Shown in pieces: positions 37,217 through 51,228 of a DNA stretch of 55,000 nucleotides. Location: NCBI GenBank assembly GCA_012295275.1, contig CM022671.1, positions 33,139,927 through 33,194,926 on the forward strand. Reading direction: 5' to 3'. The DNA comes from Chrysomallon squamiferum (lineage: Eukaryota > Mollusca > Gastropoda > Neomphalida > Peltospiridae). Below the pieces are notes generated by a model. The model saw nothing but the letters and a program-made list of their open reading frames with translations. It searched no databases and was not told the origin of the DNA. Numbering within the stretch: the stretch's first letter is position 1; each line of letters starts with the position of its first letter. The translations under genes and the position numbers were made by a program.

Positions 37217-37841
37217 AATAAAATAAAATAAAATAAATAAAAACACAATAAATAAATCATTCAAAATATAATTTTTGAAATCTGTTTCAGTCACAAATAT
37301 AAAGTGAAGAAGTCAACCTTTACTTTATAAATTTTATTAGTTCAGTTTTTGCTCTATTCATTTCTGTCCTGTTATCTCAACATGAAAGAAAAGTAAATCA
37401 ATCAATTAAAAAAATAACCGTAGATTTGTTTTTTTAAATACTGATCATCTTTCAAATAATGCTATAAAAATCACAAAAATCTAACATTAGGTGGGTAATT
37501 CAAAACTTTTAAATTTTACACACATCAGATGATTTCACCATCTCACTATACACCATTAAATCTTTCTCATTCTGCTGAAGTTGTTTGTTTTGCTGAAAAG
37601 AGAAAACAGTAGCAAATTAAAGCAAAACAGCATTTCAAGTGTTAAATCAGCAAAGACAAAAATGTTATCCAGATATGTGCTGCTTTATGTTAATTGTATG
37701 TGTGTATCTTATACATTCTTGTTTTTGTATGAACTGCTTGCATATATTTGTGTCTGCCTGTTTGAATGAAAGAAGTTTATTGTCATCTATTAAATATATT
37801 CATAACCATTATTGTATCCTCTTTTATATGAAAAAATATAA

Positions 37842-37872
<31 letters not shown>

Positions 37873-38115
37873 ATATAGTAAAAAATAATAATTTGAAATA
37901 ATAATAATAATAATAATTAATTAATAAATAAATAAATAAATAAATTAAAATAAAAATTAAAATAAAATAGAATTCAAAATAATGAATAAATAAATCCAAC
38001 ATGCATGAAGGATTAATTTTAATGTACAGTGATGCAACTATGTAATTACATATTTTTAAAATAAGATCATGCTTCAACCTATTCTGAAAATACAACTTAT
38101 AAATAACAATAAAAA
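35830..38115. repeat. Tandem duplication, about 1.15 kb unit, in copy B
   Basis: About 35,830-36,975 is repeated as about 36,976-38,115, with 1,152 bp between matching points (for example 36,440 and 37,592). Each unit carries two SMC1 exon relics and AT-rich (AAAT)n tracts. Copy A (7,440-8,500) has one unit only. The units are near-identical, so the event is young. Confidence 0.8.
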
Positions 38116-39177
38116 AATAAAACAATAGTTCGTTACCAGAAATAACACCAGATTTCTGGAACTGTGTGCCATCCAAAGCAGCATACTGGAGAAAAAAAAA
38201 AAAAACCTATATAAATATATATATATATAATAAAAATATTAATTTGTAATTAAACATTACAAAAAACACTCTCAAAATTGAAGTAAGCAAAGGTAAACAC
38301 TGATCATGAAAGATTCAAAAACAGTAACATAAACACTTGGTTGAACAATTGCCAATTCTGATCATATCTAGGTTCAATTCTCGACAAAGATTCCTGAATT
38401 TTCTGAAGACTACCTTGTGAAAATTATTAATACAATTTGATTTCAATAGCCAGTTAATAAAAATAATCAACAAAACATGAAACTTTCACCAAAATCTAAA
38501 CCACTAAAATATCACAAACACAATGATTTTTATTAATAATCAGGCCTTGATTACCTTGTGTCTTTCTATGCTGTCAAGAGCAACTCTTCGAGCATCTTCG
38601 ACACTTTCTGCAACAACAGCATTATAAAATATCATTAATCTTTGTATTAAAACTACTGTTACTATTTACATGTAGTCTGAAAATTCTAAATTATAAAAAT
38701 CTTATTATTTCTGTTTATTTCATTTCCATTTAAAAATGTTTTAAAAATTTCCTAAATTATTTAACTTATATATTTATGTTTTCTAACATTATTTAATAAT
38801 TTATTTATTTAATTTAAATAGAAATTCTCCTTATTTTAATTGAAAGATTAATTAGATTTCAAATGTAATTTAAACAGCATAAAGATGCTGAGAGAAATAC
38901 TTTTTACAGCAGCTGGAATTAATCAACATCACTGTATCTGTAGACACATTAAAATCAATAGTTTACCTCAGTTTTTCATTACATGGTCGCACATCAGGTA
39001 GTCAAGAGGGGAAAAAGTTTCAGGTTATATGCGCTGCTCTTTCATGTACTGAATACAGTCCTTGGCCGTTTTCTCTGAGTCACACACAATGGCGTCCATG
39101 TACTTGCCAAGAACTTTGGTGATGGCCACCTGGTACTTTTTGTGACTGGGTTCACAAAGATCAATGAGACGACCATG
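35890..39177 (-). pseudogene. SMC1 exon relics (copy B), last two exons duplicated
   Basis: Blocks: 39177-38967, 38607-38555, 38185-38137, 37592-37524, 37158-37052, then a second copy of the last two at 36440-36372 and 35996-35890. They encode the same SMC1 hinge-to-coil stretch. Here VEDARRVALDSIERHK and its donor are intact, and the coil exon reads KMGEIDTRMFERGDHLKWLK, then AEDEVFANI. However, the first block has a TAA after KEQRI and shares the PLDYL frameshift with copy A, so that lesion predates the segmental duplication. No SMC1 N- or C-terminal ATPase part is present. Confidence 0.75.
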
Positions 39178-39898
39178 CTAAAACAAAACAGTAACATTTA
39201 TATACTTACCCCAAAAATATTAATTTGATTTGCAATATTAATATAAAATTATTTAGTATTAACTGAAAGAAGGTCTTTTCTTCCTGTATTATTTAATTTT
39301 TTATCTTTTATTTTTTGTCTGTCTTATCAAAGAAGAAAATAAAAGAATGGTATTTAAAAAATTATTTATGTATATTAATCTTTATAATACTGTTTATAAT
39401 ATTTGTAATAAAAAATTAACATTATTAAAATTTCAATACCAGGCTTTAACAAATAAACATTTAAATAAAAACACAAACATATTGAAGTATTTTAAAATAT
39501 ATCATACTCCAACTCCACAACAAGAAAACAAGAGTGATTATTTCAAAGATTTAAGAATAAAATAAATACTTGAACATCATTAATTCAACATACACAATTA
39601 AAAGGCTGAAGAATCAAACCTAATATGACCAAGATGTATGTAATTAAAATATAAATGACAGTTGTCTCTCCACTTGGTGTTGTTCTGTCACTGATTGTAT
39701 ACTTGTCATGGTAAACATAATGAGTGGATGAATAAACTAGTCAATAATACACTGCATTGTAATAACTAAATAACTATAATAACTGTATAATAATAATGTA
39801 TTAGGCAAACAGATGACATCATAACATTAATGAAAATTAAAATAACTTCTCTAACTGCTATTTACTGACTATTTACCAGCTATGAAGCGTACACTTAC

Positions 39899-39950
39899 CA
39901 CTGTCGCCGACAGCAATCACTTTAAACAGATGATCGAAATGTTTGGACAT
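39899..39950 (-). pseudogene. Rab GTPase first coding exon, isolated (copy B)
   Basis: Same exon and donor as copy A with one residue changed: MSKHFDHLFKVIAVGDS. The conserved GVGK part of the P-loop is again absent downstream. Upstream sequence to about 40,100 is also conserved between copies. Confidence 0.6.
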
Positions 39951-40425
39951 CGTAACATAACTGACGTTCTGGTTTGTCACTACGCTTCGTCTCGATTTCG
40001 TTACGTAATGCGCGTCGACTGCATTCTTAACAAACACGTAATGCTTTCCTAAGGACCGCTGACTCTTGAACTGACAGGCTATAAACCGCTTTTAGTCTTT
40101 AGCCTAATTAAAGTTTCCTTTCACCAAGAGTCTGTCTGAGAGGTCACTTACTGGGTTATAAAATTTATTTTTCCATCTTGCTACCTCAGCTATATCTTAA
40201 TACATATGTAATATATATGTCTGCTTATGATGACTAATATGTATTTATGCATGTACGAATATACATGTTCACACATATATAGATGTTTATACAGGCATAT
40301 AAAAGTTTTTGTTAGGAGGTGGGGTTTTTTGGCGGGGGAGTTCAATTTGTTCATATTTATATTTTTTGTTTGTTTTTTGCAAAACACCCGCACACACATA
40401 CACACAATATCTGAACAGAAACAAT

Positions 40426-40465
<40 letters not shown>

Positions 40466-41455
40466 CTTTTTCCTACTTTAGAGATGGTAAATGTGAATGA
40501 CTCTTTGCTGCTAATAAATACATTCACTAACAAACAATACCATATGGTATTATAACATTTATTTTAACTTTATGTCAGGTACAAGAAAATTATCTCTGGC
40601 ATTTTACAAAAAGAAGCAAGTATTCAAAATAAGGTCAAAGCCCATTAGAATATTTCCTATTCAACCTCCAAACCCATGTTAGGTACATCAAAGGCTTATT
40701 TAACTGATGCTCTGTCTAAAGAAATCTATAACATGTTAGCAAAAATTAATTACAAAGAACCAATAACATGGTAAATATTTTATTTTCCACAAAACATACA
40801 TAGTAATCATAGTGATAGTATTTTTACATAATTTTAGACACTTTTTCTCTCACATCTATACACAAGGTGTTCTCGGCAGATTGCTTTGTATGTACCAACC
40901 TCAGTAAACTATCACAGGTTTCATTCATTAATTTTAATGGTCTGTACAAAACAAATTTTGTTAATAATACTCACCTATAAAATACTGAGAAAAACCCCAA
41001 AGAAATTAAATGTTAGCTTATGGCATTATTGTTATGTTTTACACCAACATATTATATGATCATGCTATGTTATCACTGCATTACAAAAATATCACATTAC
41101 TACATAGATACATGTAACTATCAATACTATAATTATAAACATGTTAAAGCATCACATAATCACATATGCAGGCCTACAGGTAATTGATCATCAGGTCTAA
41201 TTATGACTCTGTCATGTACATATTAATTTTAATTATAAGATGTTAATTATCACTTTATCACATCATTATGTGTTCATTCTTTACAGATATTTTCAATGAA
41301 TAAACAGTGCTTAATGAATTTTCTTATGTACCCATTCCTTAGTCAGCCTGAGAGCTTTAAACTATAACAGAATTAAAGTAAAAGATACGCACACACATAT
41401 AAGCCAGTTATATAATTATAAAGATTAAAACCACACTTGTAGTAAAACCAATATT
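39951..41455. other. Intergenic region between the Rab exon and the end of long B
   Basis: Counterpart of 10,308-11,871. It includes the Rab upstream block, a (GA)n tract (40,429-40,461) and AT-rich sequence. No coding exon is seen. Confidence 0.5.
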
Positions 41456-43734
41456 TCAAAACACAAATATGATAACTACTGAAATGATCATCACACACCA
41501 CTGGACAAATGGGACTGCTGCACCACATGCTGAAAAAGATAAATAGTATTTTACTCAGTTCACCTGAAATTTTATAATATATTCCATATTTATCACACAA
41601 GAAGCTGAAACTATATTAAAAAAAAAAAAAAATACCATCATTTTAAACATCTGTAATCCTTGTCATTGTGTTATGCTGTATCTTTATATTACTCTCTTTG
41701 AGTCAGTTTTTTCTCTATATTATATTTTCCATTACTGTTCTACTCACACTTAGTAGTTACATGTGCTCACTATTGTTCTTATACTCTTTCTCTATTTTCT
41801 AATTCTCTCTCTCTCCAAATGTCTTTCTATTTATCTAATTAATATTTGAGAATAAAATATTTAAAAAAAAAAAAAAAAAAAAAAGATAAAAAGAAAAGAA
41901 CACAAAAAAAGTACTTACTAGCATCAGTTAGATCTTCTTGCCACGATTTTTTGTCACCACGAATGTCACAAACCAAACAGTTACTGTACGGGAATCTTCC
42001 ACCTTTCTGAATGCACTGACCATGCACTGTACAGTAATCCTCCTGCAAATATGCAAAAAAAATAATGACATAATTTATAGACATTTATTATTCATGCTTT
42101 TAAACATTTCAAAATAATTATCACTGAATAAATTTAAAAATAAATCAATATAAGTGAATAAATAAAATACTATCTCTCTCTATCTCTCTCTCTTTGTGTG
42201 TGTGTCAGATTTGTAATGTGAAAGATATACTTTCATACTCTGCTGCTATGTAAAAATATGAAGTACTAACTGCCACTGTACACTGTACAGTACTGTTGAC
42301 AATTTTACACGTTTGACAAGTGGAGTTGTAGATAACAACTACGCTCTCCTCACTGTACACAATGCCGTTGTTGGACACAGAAACAAGGTAAGCAAGAGGA
42401 TCATCCACTGCTGGGGCTCCAAGTACTGATCTCTTGTTTCGAAGAACTGGGAAGCCACAGTTAATTTGGAAAATATTTTCTACATGAGCAGTTACAGAGT
42501 GTGTGTTGGACGCATCAGAAACATCATCCTCCTTTTCCTGTGGTAAACAAAAAAGTTTTATTTTTTTTGTAAAACAGTATGAAAATGCACCAATAATTTG
42601 ATCTATATTTAAACTATACCTGAAAAAAAATAACAAAAAACATTGATAAATAATTATTATATGAAAAGTTTCCCCTCTTCTGGAATCCACTGAACAGTAG
42701 TATAAATTACTGTGCAATAATTCAAACAAAGTGAGCATTAATGATAGATACCTTAACACCTCGAAATCTGCAAATGGCACTAGGATTGTCAACAAAAGTG
42801 TCTCCAAACAAAGTTATTTCAGTGCAGGAGTCTTCATTGAGATCACAAAGACCTCCAAAATCTACTTCACTTATCACTGGAGGAGACAACACATCAACAG
42901 AACAATCTGGTCCTGAGAAGTTTTCGTTACAGTTACAAGAGCCTGTTGTAGAAAAAAGGGACAAATTATAATACCCAAGCAGATAGAAAAATAGATTTAA
43001 AGTTTAAACCTATAACACACCTACCCACACCCACACCCACAAATAATACACACACATATACACACAATGTAAAATGGATTACACCTCAATGTAACATTAT
43101 TTTTACTGATTTTTAAACATTGCTCTTCTTTTTCAAAGTTCTGAATTAGACTCAAGACTGTAAAATAAAGGAATATGTGTGTGTGTGTTTTGAAAAACAA
43201 TGACATTTGATTACTGTGGCATCATTCATCAAAACCCTTTCATTTAAAAAAATCAAATAATAAACATTTTGAGAAATGTTCATGCACTTTTATTTATCTG
43301 CTTGTACAACAAGTAAAATATAATGTATAAATTCTACCATTGATACAGACTCCATGTCCTGAACAACCACTCGAACAGGTGACTCTGAAAACTTGGTCAA
43401 GCAATGATTCCCCATCTTCTTCTTTCTGCTGATAAGTGGAGTTCATGACCACCATTTCCCGCGTAAATGTTTCAATAGCATCGACAGCAGCATAGAAAAA
43501 AGTTGTGTTACCAGTTGCCTTAATGTAAAATATGAAAACAATTAATAATATAAATTTAGAAGAAAAAAAAAGGATTGTTAAGTTTTGGTAGAAAAGCAGT
43601 TTGAAAACTTTCTAATTTTAATAACATTCAGAAGTTTAAAATAGTTTGAAATATATATTACCAGTAGTTGTCACTAGGCTTATTTCCAGCTCTATAATTA
43701 CCACACATAATAATTTGTACTAGATAACAATACA

Positions 43735-43905
43735 AATTTACCCAAATATCAAGGTAGTACTAAAATAAAATATAAAAAAATCACCCAGATGTCAATGTTT
43801 GTATTAGTTACTAATGAACATAGACTAACCCAGATGGACTAACAAACACTTATCCAGATTTTATAATCTGTACCAGATACAACAAACCACAGACTTACCC
43901 AGATG
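43735..43905. repeat. Degenerate tandem copies of the exon 13 donor region (long B)
   Basis: Units seen: TTACCCAAATATCAAGG, TCACCCAGATGTCAATG, CTAACCCAGATGGAC, ACTTATCCAGATTTTAT and the genuine ACTTACCCAGATGTCAAAG. Several retain a usable donor motif on the minus strand. Confidence 0.6.
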
Positions 43906-44621
43906 TCAAAGACACAGTCTCTAATGCTGTTGATGATATTAAACTCTGGGATGTTTTTAGACAGTTGTACAGAAGGAAGAGAATTTCAAGTGTTTTTCAC
44001 AGTATTCAGTTGCAGACTCATTGGTCCATCCATTTAGCCAAGCCTCTGCCTCCTGTTAAGTACAGTTATAATAATATACAAAAATAAACCAAAACATCTT
44101 TAATACATAATTATTATAATAATAATTATATTATAGAAAATTAATGATATACAAACAAAACAATTCTGAATGCTGTATAAGTTATAAATATTAATTTTAT
44201 TACTGGATTATTGTGCATCTATTATTTATTTTTAAATGATATAAATACAATTAACATCATAAAGGATATGCATATTTAAGCATTTTATATAATTAATAAT
44301 ATTATTACTGATTTTTATATACACTTGTGTTCTCTATGTCTTCAAACACTTACCCTCTTTTCCACTCTAACTGCATTTAGGTTTGGAGTATATTTTGGTT
44401 TCCTGACTGATCTTTTCTTTATGGCATGAATTTTACATCGTTTTGGATTTGGTGGAACTTCGTTATTGGGCTGATCTTTTCTGCAGTTTGTTACTTCTTG
44501 CTTTGGACCACAAAGAATTTCTGAACATGGTGGATTTTTACAGTTTCTGCAGTTGCAGTATGATTTAGCCTGATCCCAGTTCTCCAACTGTCCATAGTTC
44601 TTAGATTCAAACAGGTTGTTT

Positions 44622-44770
44622 TCACTGTCCACACTACAATATATAAATGTTCAATATTGCTTTAACTGTCCACTCAACAATATATATAAAAATGTTCAAT
44701 ATTGCTTTCAGTGTCCACTCTACAATACACAAATGTAAAATATTGCTTTAAATGCCTACTCTTCAATACC
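44622..44770. repeat. Minisatellite reiterating the exon 12 acceptor (long B)
   Basis: Three to four units of 41-46 bp, each with CCACNCNACAATATA or similar followed by ATGTTCAATATTGCTTT. The first unit holds the true exon 12 acceptor (first base 44633). Copy number is higher than in long A. Confidence 0.7.
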
Positions 44771-45656
44771 ACCTTTGTTAAGACTATAAAAAAGCTTTCA
44801 AAGAGGGACTAACATTTAACTTTTTATTCTATTATTTCATACATTAAAATGTAGAAAAAAATGAAAGGAAAAAAGAAATGAAAGAAAAAGATTCCTGAAA
44901 ATAAAAATAACAACTTGATAATAATTTATAAGATTTTGTTTATTGTGTAATTTTTCAAAAGAAAAGTGTTATGAAAATATGGGAAGTGTCATCCTCTCTA
45001 TTTGATGGGTACTTGTTATTTGTTTATTATAAAAAACAGAAACAATCCCTAAGACAAATGTATCAGTATCTTGGGTAAAAAATATCATAGTCTGCTTAAG
45101 CATTTATACATCCCAACAAAATGTTTTCTTTAAGTCATTTTCATAAATACCAAACGTTAATAAAAATCACTCAACAAATGATAAAAGGATAAACCTACAA
45201 TAAAACTTATATGTCATATGTCAGTATTAATCAGTCAAGCACAATCGTACAATCTCTTATAATTCACACACGTTATTTAATACACCAGCATGCATTTTCA
45301 ACATGATCTATGATTATTAGCAATATAATTGAAAGATTTATTTTTATAATGATGCAATAGAATAGCAACACTACTGTGATTATACCTCCATGAGTTGGAA
45401 AATTGAGGACCCCGAGTTGATTGTGTTTCATCTCTTAATACAAAATCATCAGCCTGTGAATTGGAAAACTTGCCACAAAGTCCTCGACTGTTTTCAATGT
45501 CATGAACTGATGGTGTTATATAGACATTAAATAAATGGCTTCCATGGAAATGTACAAGTGTTCCAGTGGGAATCAAAACCTGTTAAACACAAATATTATA
45601 GTGATTTTATTTTACTGAAAACAACTACACAGATTTTATTTTAATTTTTTTTTTAC

Positions 45657-45695
<39 letters not shown>

Positions 45696-48600
45696 GATAG
45701 CCATATTATTGCCAACAGTAAATGTTTAAATAAACCTTTGTAATCAGAGGACAATATGTTTTACAATGAATTAATCATACACTTGTGAATGTATTTTTAA
45801 AAAAAACATTTAATTTATTTTCATGTAATTATTTTATTTTTAGACACCTTTTCTGCTAGTAATAAAGTATTGCTATATACTAATAAGACTAAATATTATT
45901 ATGTTGGACACCATTTTCCTTTCACATATAACTAAAAATAAAAATTTCAAGTATATTACTGTAGCTGCCACATCATTAATTTCTAAAAGATAATTACTGT
46001 ACATATTTAGACATTTTTAAATATCATGTATTTTGGTTTGTAATCAGAGAATGATGTTTAATAATGAATTAATCAAGTACTTTAAAAAAAACATTTGTAT
46101 GTATTTTTAAAAAAATACCTTTTATTTATTTTAATGTAATTATTTTATTTTACAAACCTACTTCTGCTAATAATAAAGTATTGCTACAAAATAATAAGTC
46201 TACATATTATTATTTTGGAAACCATTTTTTTTTTCTTTTTCATTTCACATACAACAAACAAAAAATAAAAATGTGAAGTGAATAACTGTAGCTACCAAAA
46301 CATTAATCTCTAAATGATAATTATTGTACATAATTGGACACTTTTGAATGTCATGTATTTTTGCACTGTTTTACTATTTTTATTACCAAGCATAATGTCC
46401 AGATCAACATAATATATGTATTCCTCTATTCAATTTTTATATTATTATTATTACTTGATAATCAGCATCATTTTTCTTCCTGACATCCAAGACATCATCA
46501 ACATCATCACACAGAGTGAATTCCAGTCTTCTGTGACCACGACATCGTTGAACCACAAACACAGACCTTCCTGCTCGTATAGCAATACCACACACACAGA
46601 AAGCACGGTTATTGTTACAAGGTGTTGTTTCTATCTGCACCTGTTATGTATAAAGGAGTTAGTGAAATTGTAAAGACACCGTCTGTAAGTGGCAGCAAAA
46701 AAATATGGATTTTTTTCACCTTTGTTTTTGAGGGTGTATTTATTTATTTTTTTTTTTTTTTATTTTATTAAAACATATATAACTGAATTTTTAATTAGGA
46801 ATATGTAAGGCAGATAATAAAGTTTTAAGATTTCTTACAAGAACATAATATATTTTATCTATTTTATATTTTTTCATTAAATCAGTTTCTGATGACAGAT
46901 CATTTATTAATGCTTTTTTTAATGTATATTCGTAATGATACCAAGAGATCTCACAATAGTTCATTAACAATCCAAAATAATTAACTATGACTAAACATAC
47001 ACCTGTAAGCAAACAGAATAGTTTTTACGATAGTTCTTTCATTACCTCACATGTTCAAATTAAATACTATTTTATTAATGTTTTCTGCTGGTTGTATGTT
47101 TGTCATTGTCTATAAATGAATTTTGTTTACCTCAACTTGGTGTTTTATGTTGGAATAGAGAGTGAAAGTTCCCAGGTACTGGTGTTCATAATATCTGGGA
47201 ATTAAAAAACAATATGAAAATTAATAAAAATAGAAAGATAAAGGAATAACAAATTTAATATTAGTATTTACAGCATTAAATACTACTTTTATTTCAACTA
47301 GTTGCATAAAAAGTATCTTTTAAACAGTCCACTTCCACGGAACTGTTATTTATTTCTTCATAGCAGCCTTTGCTGATTATAAAATGGGATCAGATGAAAA
47401 CAACAAGCACAAACAAAGATTATGCTACTCCTCTCATCTTTAGTGACATCAAGTAAAAAGAAAAACTGTGTTTATTACATAGAAAGATTTTATTGTTAAC
47501 AAAAGTTAATTTAGGGGGCCATTAATTTGTGATTTTACTGTAAATGAAATCTGGTGGCAATAATGTAAATATTATGCACAGAAAAAAAAAAATAATAATA
47601 ATAACAACAACAACAACAAAGAAGATTAACTATTTGTTATAACATTTATGTACTTACACGCCATCAAATGTCAACATATGAGGATCACTGACTGCATGGC
47701 ATATTTTCCCTCCTATCATCGTTGTGTCCACATGTGTTTCAACCTAAAACATAAAATTATATCTTTACTCTAACTAAGATATAACCTCTGGACATTTCCA
47801 AGTGATTGTGTATGAAAACATGAAATGATGCAAAAACACACACACAAAAACAAAATGGTGTCCAAGGTTTGTTAGCTTACAGCTACATTTCAAATTTAGC
47901 AGAGGTTTTTAATGAGTATCAAAAAACAAAATATCTCAAACCCTGAGCCACCCTATTGTTTAAAATAAATACTAAATAACAGTTATCCTTTGATCTAAGT
48001 TTTTAAATAGTAATGATATAATAATATTAAAAAATAGAAAATTTGAAAAAAACAAAGGAAGGAAAAAGGCAGAAAACACTTTTTCAAAGAATAATTCAAA
48101 AAGAAAATTAAAAAAACGAAAATTTAAAAAAGGCAGGAAAAAAAAGCAGAGAGCACAGTAATATTAGAAACAAATTTTCAAAGAATAATTTAAAAATGTT
48201 GTATCATACTATAACAGTTCCAAATGAATCATATCTGGACCAGATATTGTGATGTAGAAATGTTCCTGTTCCAAGTTTTAATGTCATTGTTGAAGTGGTT
48301 TTTTCAACTGACTTCACATTATTTTTCATCTTGACAGTAAAACTGTGTATTCTCTCCCATTCTTTGCTGTTCACTTTTTGTACACAGTCAGATGGTTTGA
48401 GAATTTCTCCTTTACATACATTAATCTGAGTATTTTCTAGAAGAGTCACTCCCAATGAACATGGTCTGTTATTAAAACAACCAAAAGGGGCAGTCAGTTG
48501 GAACTTGACCTCACCAGTATCACCAGGTTTCAAACTTATTGTTGTTGTTAGAAGCTGGAAATAAAAAATTGAAATAAGTTGTTTTCCTGAGTAATATATG

Positions 48601-48986
48601 GAAATGTAAATTCATATATTTATCATTTATAATAAACTATTTCACGCATGTTAAATAACTATCAATTTTTTAAACTTTCATTGGAGTTATTTCTAAATAA
48701 ACCAGATTAAGAAATAAAAACCAGTCAAGCTACATGTTATTTTTGTGTCTACTTACCTTTATTCCTACATAGCGAGCCTTGCTCAGAGTCAGTTTACTGC
48801 CTTCAGAGTCTTCTTTGTAGCTTGCTCTTACACCACAGCTTACCTGAAAATTTACAAAAATATACATTATAAATACATTACATAAAAACATATCAATTCA
48901 CTCATATATATTCATTATTTATAACAGAATATTTGAATTTTACACTAATACATATATACATTATTATGATGTCATCCATACACTGG

Positions 48987-49017
<31 letters not shown>

Positions 49018-51228
49018 GAAGCAACACAGACATGTTCATATAAAAATACATAAATATGCAAAATCACAGCCATGCATACATGCAAATAGTAATACACAGA
49101 TATAATTATGCAGAAATAAACATATTAACACAAATACATTAAATGCAGACATCCATACATACAAGACATATGATGGCATGAGGCATTATCATCATGATTA
49201 TTATGCAAGTTAGTTAAACAGTAAGGGCAAATGATTCAAAGCAAAAAATGAATTATATACAAAATAATAATAATAATAATCATCATCATCATCAATATTA
49301 TTATTATTACTATTATTATGTCAATATTTGGAAAATAATAAATTCTATCTTTCTCAAACAAACAAAAATTAATTTAAATTAAATAAAATTAAAAAATAAA
49401 CAATACAGAAATAGTTTATATATTACTCACATAAAAACCCACAGTGGTTATGCCTTTTTCAAACAGAGTTGTCTCACTTAGTTTGTTGTTCTGATCTTGG
49501 TTCTGCCAGAGATATGGATCAGAAGTAGATAAGAATTTGTTATCAATATACCAATAAATCTTGTAGAACAGATTTTCAGCAGATTTTTCAAAGTTACAGG
49601 AAAAACTGAACTTCAACAGTTTTCCATCTTTCAACCAAATCCAAACCAATGGTAGGTATGTTGGAGAACTGAGGAACTATATAATTAAAAATAATATTAA
49701 GAATAATAATAATAATCAGAAGAATAAGAACAACAACAAGTGAAATAAATAAATATGTAGCATTTATTAAGCAATATAACCTTGTATATTTCAACATGAC
49801 TTAGGTTTGTTTCTGTTAATATGATTTATCATGCATACATAACTTTTGTATACTTTCACATCATCTTTTATTCACTGATACTCACATTTAAATTAATGTT
49901 TAATAATAGTGAAGTATAACCAAAATAAATACTGTCAAAGGTGCATGGAAATTAGACAGTTTTCTTTCTGTGATGTATTTTCATTCAAGAAAAGTAAAAT
50001 CATCCACAATGCCACCAACCCCCCCACCAAAAAAAAAAAAGAAGAATTACCAAGGAAACAACTTTGGAATTACTTATTCCATCCATTACTGTTTTTGTTT
50101 TTTTAAATTATCTTTTTGGTTTGTGGTTTTTAAATATAAATTATTATGACTGTCATTCTTTTTTTTTTTAAAACCCACATTAATATAACCATATTCCTCC
50201 TTTTTTACTGGTCTTTCTTATTGGCATGAGTTAATGGTATAAACAAATGAAACTGCACATTATTTTTATTTACAAAAAGAACATTTTAATGGTAACTAGA
50301 ATTTGTAGATTTTCAACTCAAAATCAAAACCTTTCACTAGGTTAGAGAATGATAATAAATAACAAAAACATTACAACTTACCATTAGCTGCAGAACCTGC
50401 AAAATAAAATCAATTGGGTATAGAATAAATAAACAATGAATACCTGATTTCTAAATGAAATCAGTGTATCATTAATTTAAAAGATAAACAGATGGTTCCA
50501 AAGTAGAAATATTAATAACCTAGTTAAATTAAGTCACTTTACTGAAACTGAGCAGTTTATTTATTTATTTATTTGCTCTTTTTGTTTGTTTGTTTGTTTG
50601 TTTATTTCATTATAATCATTATTATTATTATTATTATTATAATGCTTACTCAAACAATAGCCAGAATCTGATGGAGTTTGTTTGAGATAGTACACTTTGT
50701 GTGTTTCACAGTTTATGGCTTGCACAGTAAATGGATTTTCACACTCATTCTTCACCTGTATGCACATAGTCACAGTCAATTTTCCTTTTGCATTTGTCAC
50801 CTCTGAAATGTATTTTTCCATTAATCAACAATGTATATATTGAATATACACTCTCACAAAACATTACATTTTATTCAGTAGTGTAATTATAATTCTATCT
50901 AAAAGCAGTATGGTTAAAAACACCATGACACTAGTTAACATTAAATATATACAGGAAAAATCGTTATCATTTATACTGAAAACCAATATATTGCGTGGAC
51001 CAAAACAAACACAATGAACTATATATATAACACTTCTATCTCAAAAACAACATTACATCATTAAAGTATTTGCTATTGTTTTAAAATTTCAAGCTAATAT
51101 CTCTGATAGTAGTTTTTGGATACTACAGCATCATGTCACTTGCTGTATTGCAGTGGCACCTATCAATCAAATGTCATCTGGCAAAGAGTCTTCATGGACT
51201 ATTTATAGACAGAGATACTGCCATACCA

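Noticed and set aside
42205-42807. Minus-strand open frame of 200 residues
   Set aside because: The second half is exon 16 of long B; the first half is intron sequence read through from the exon 15 region in another frame.
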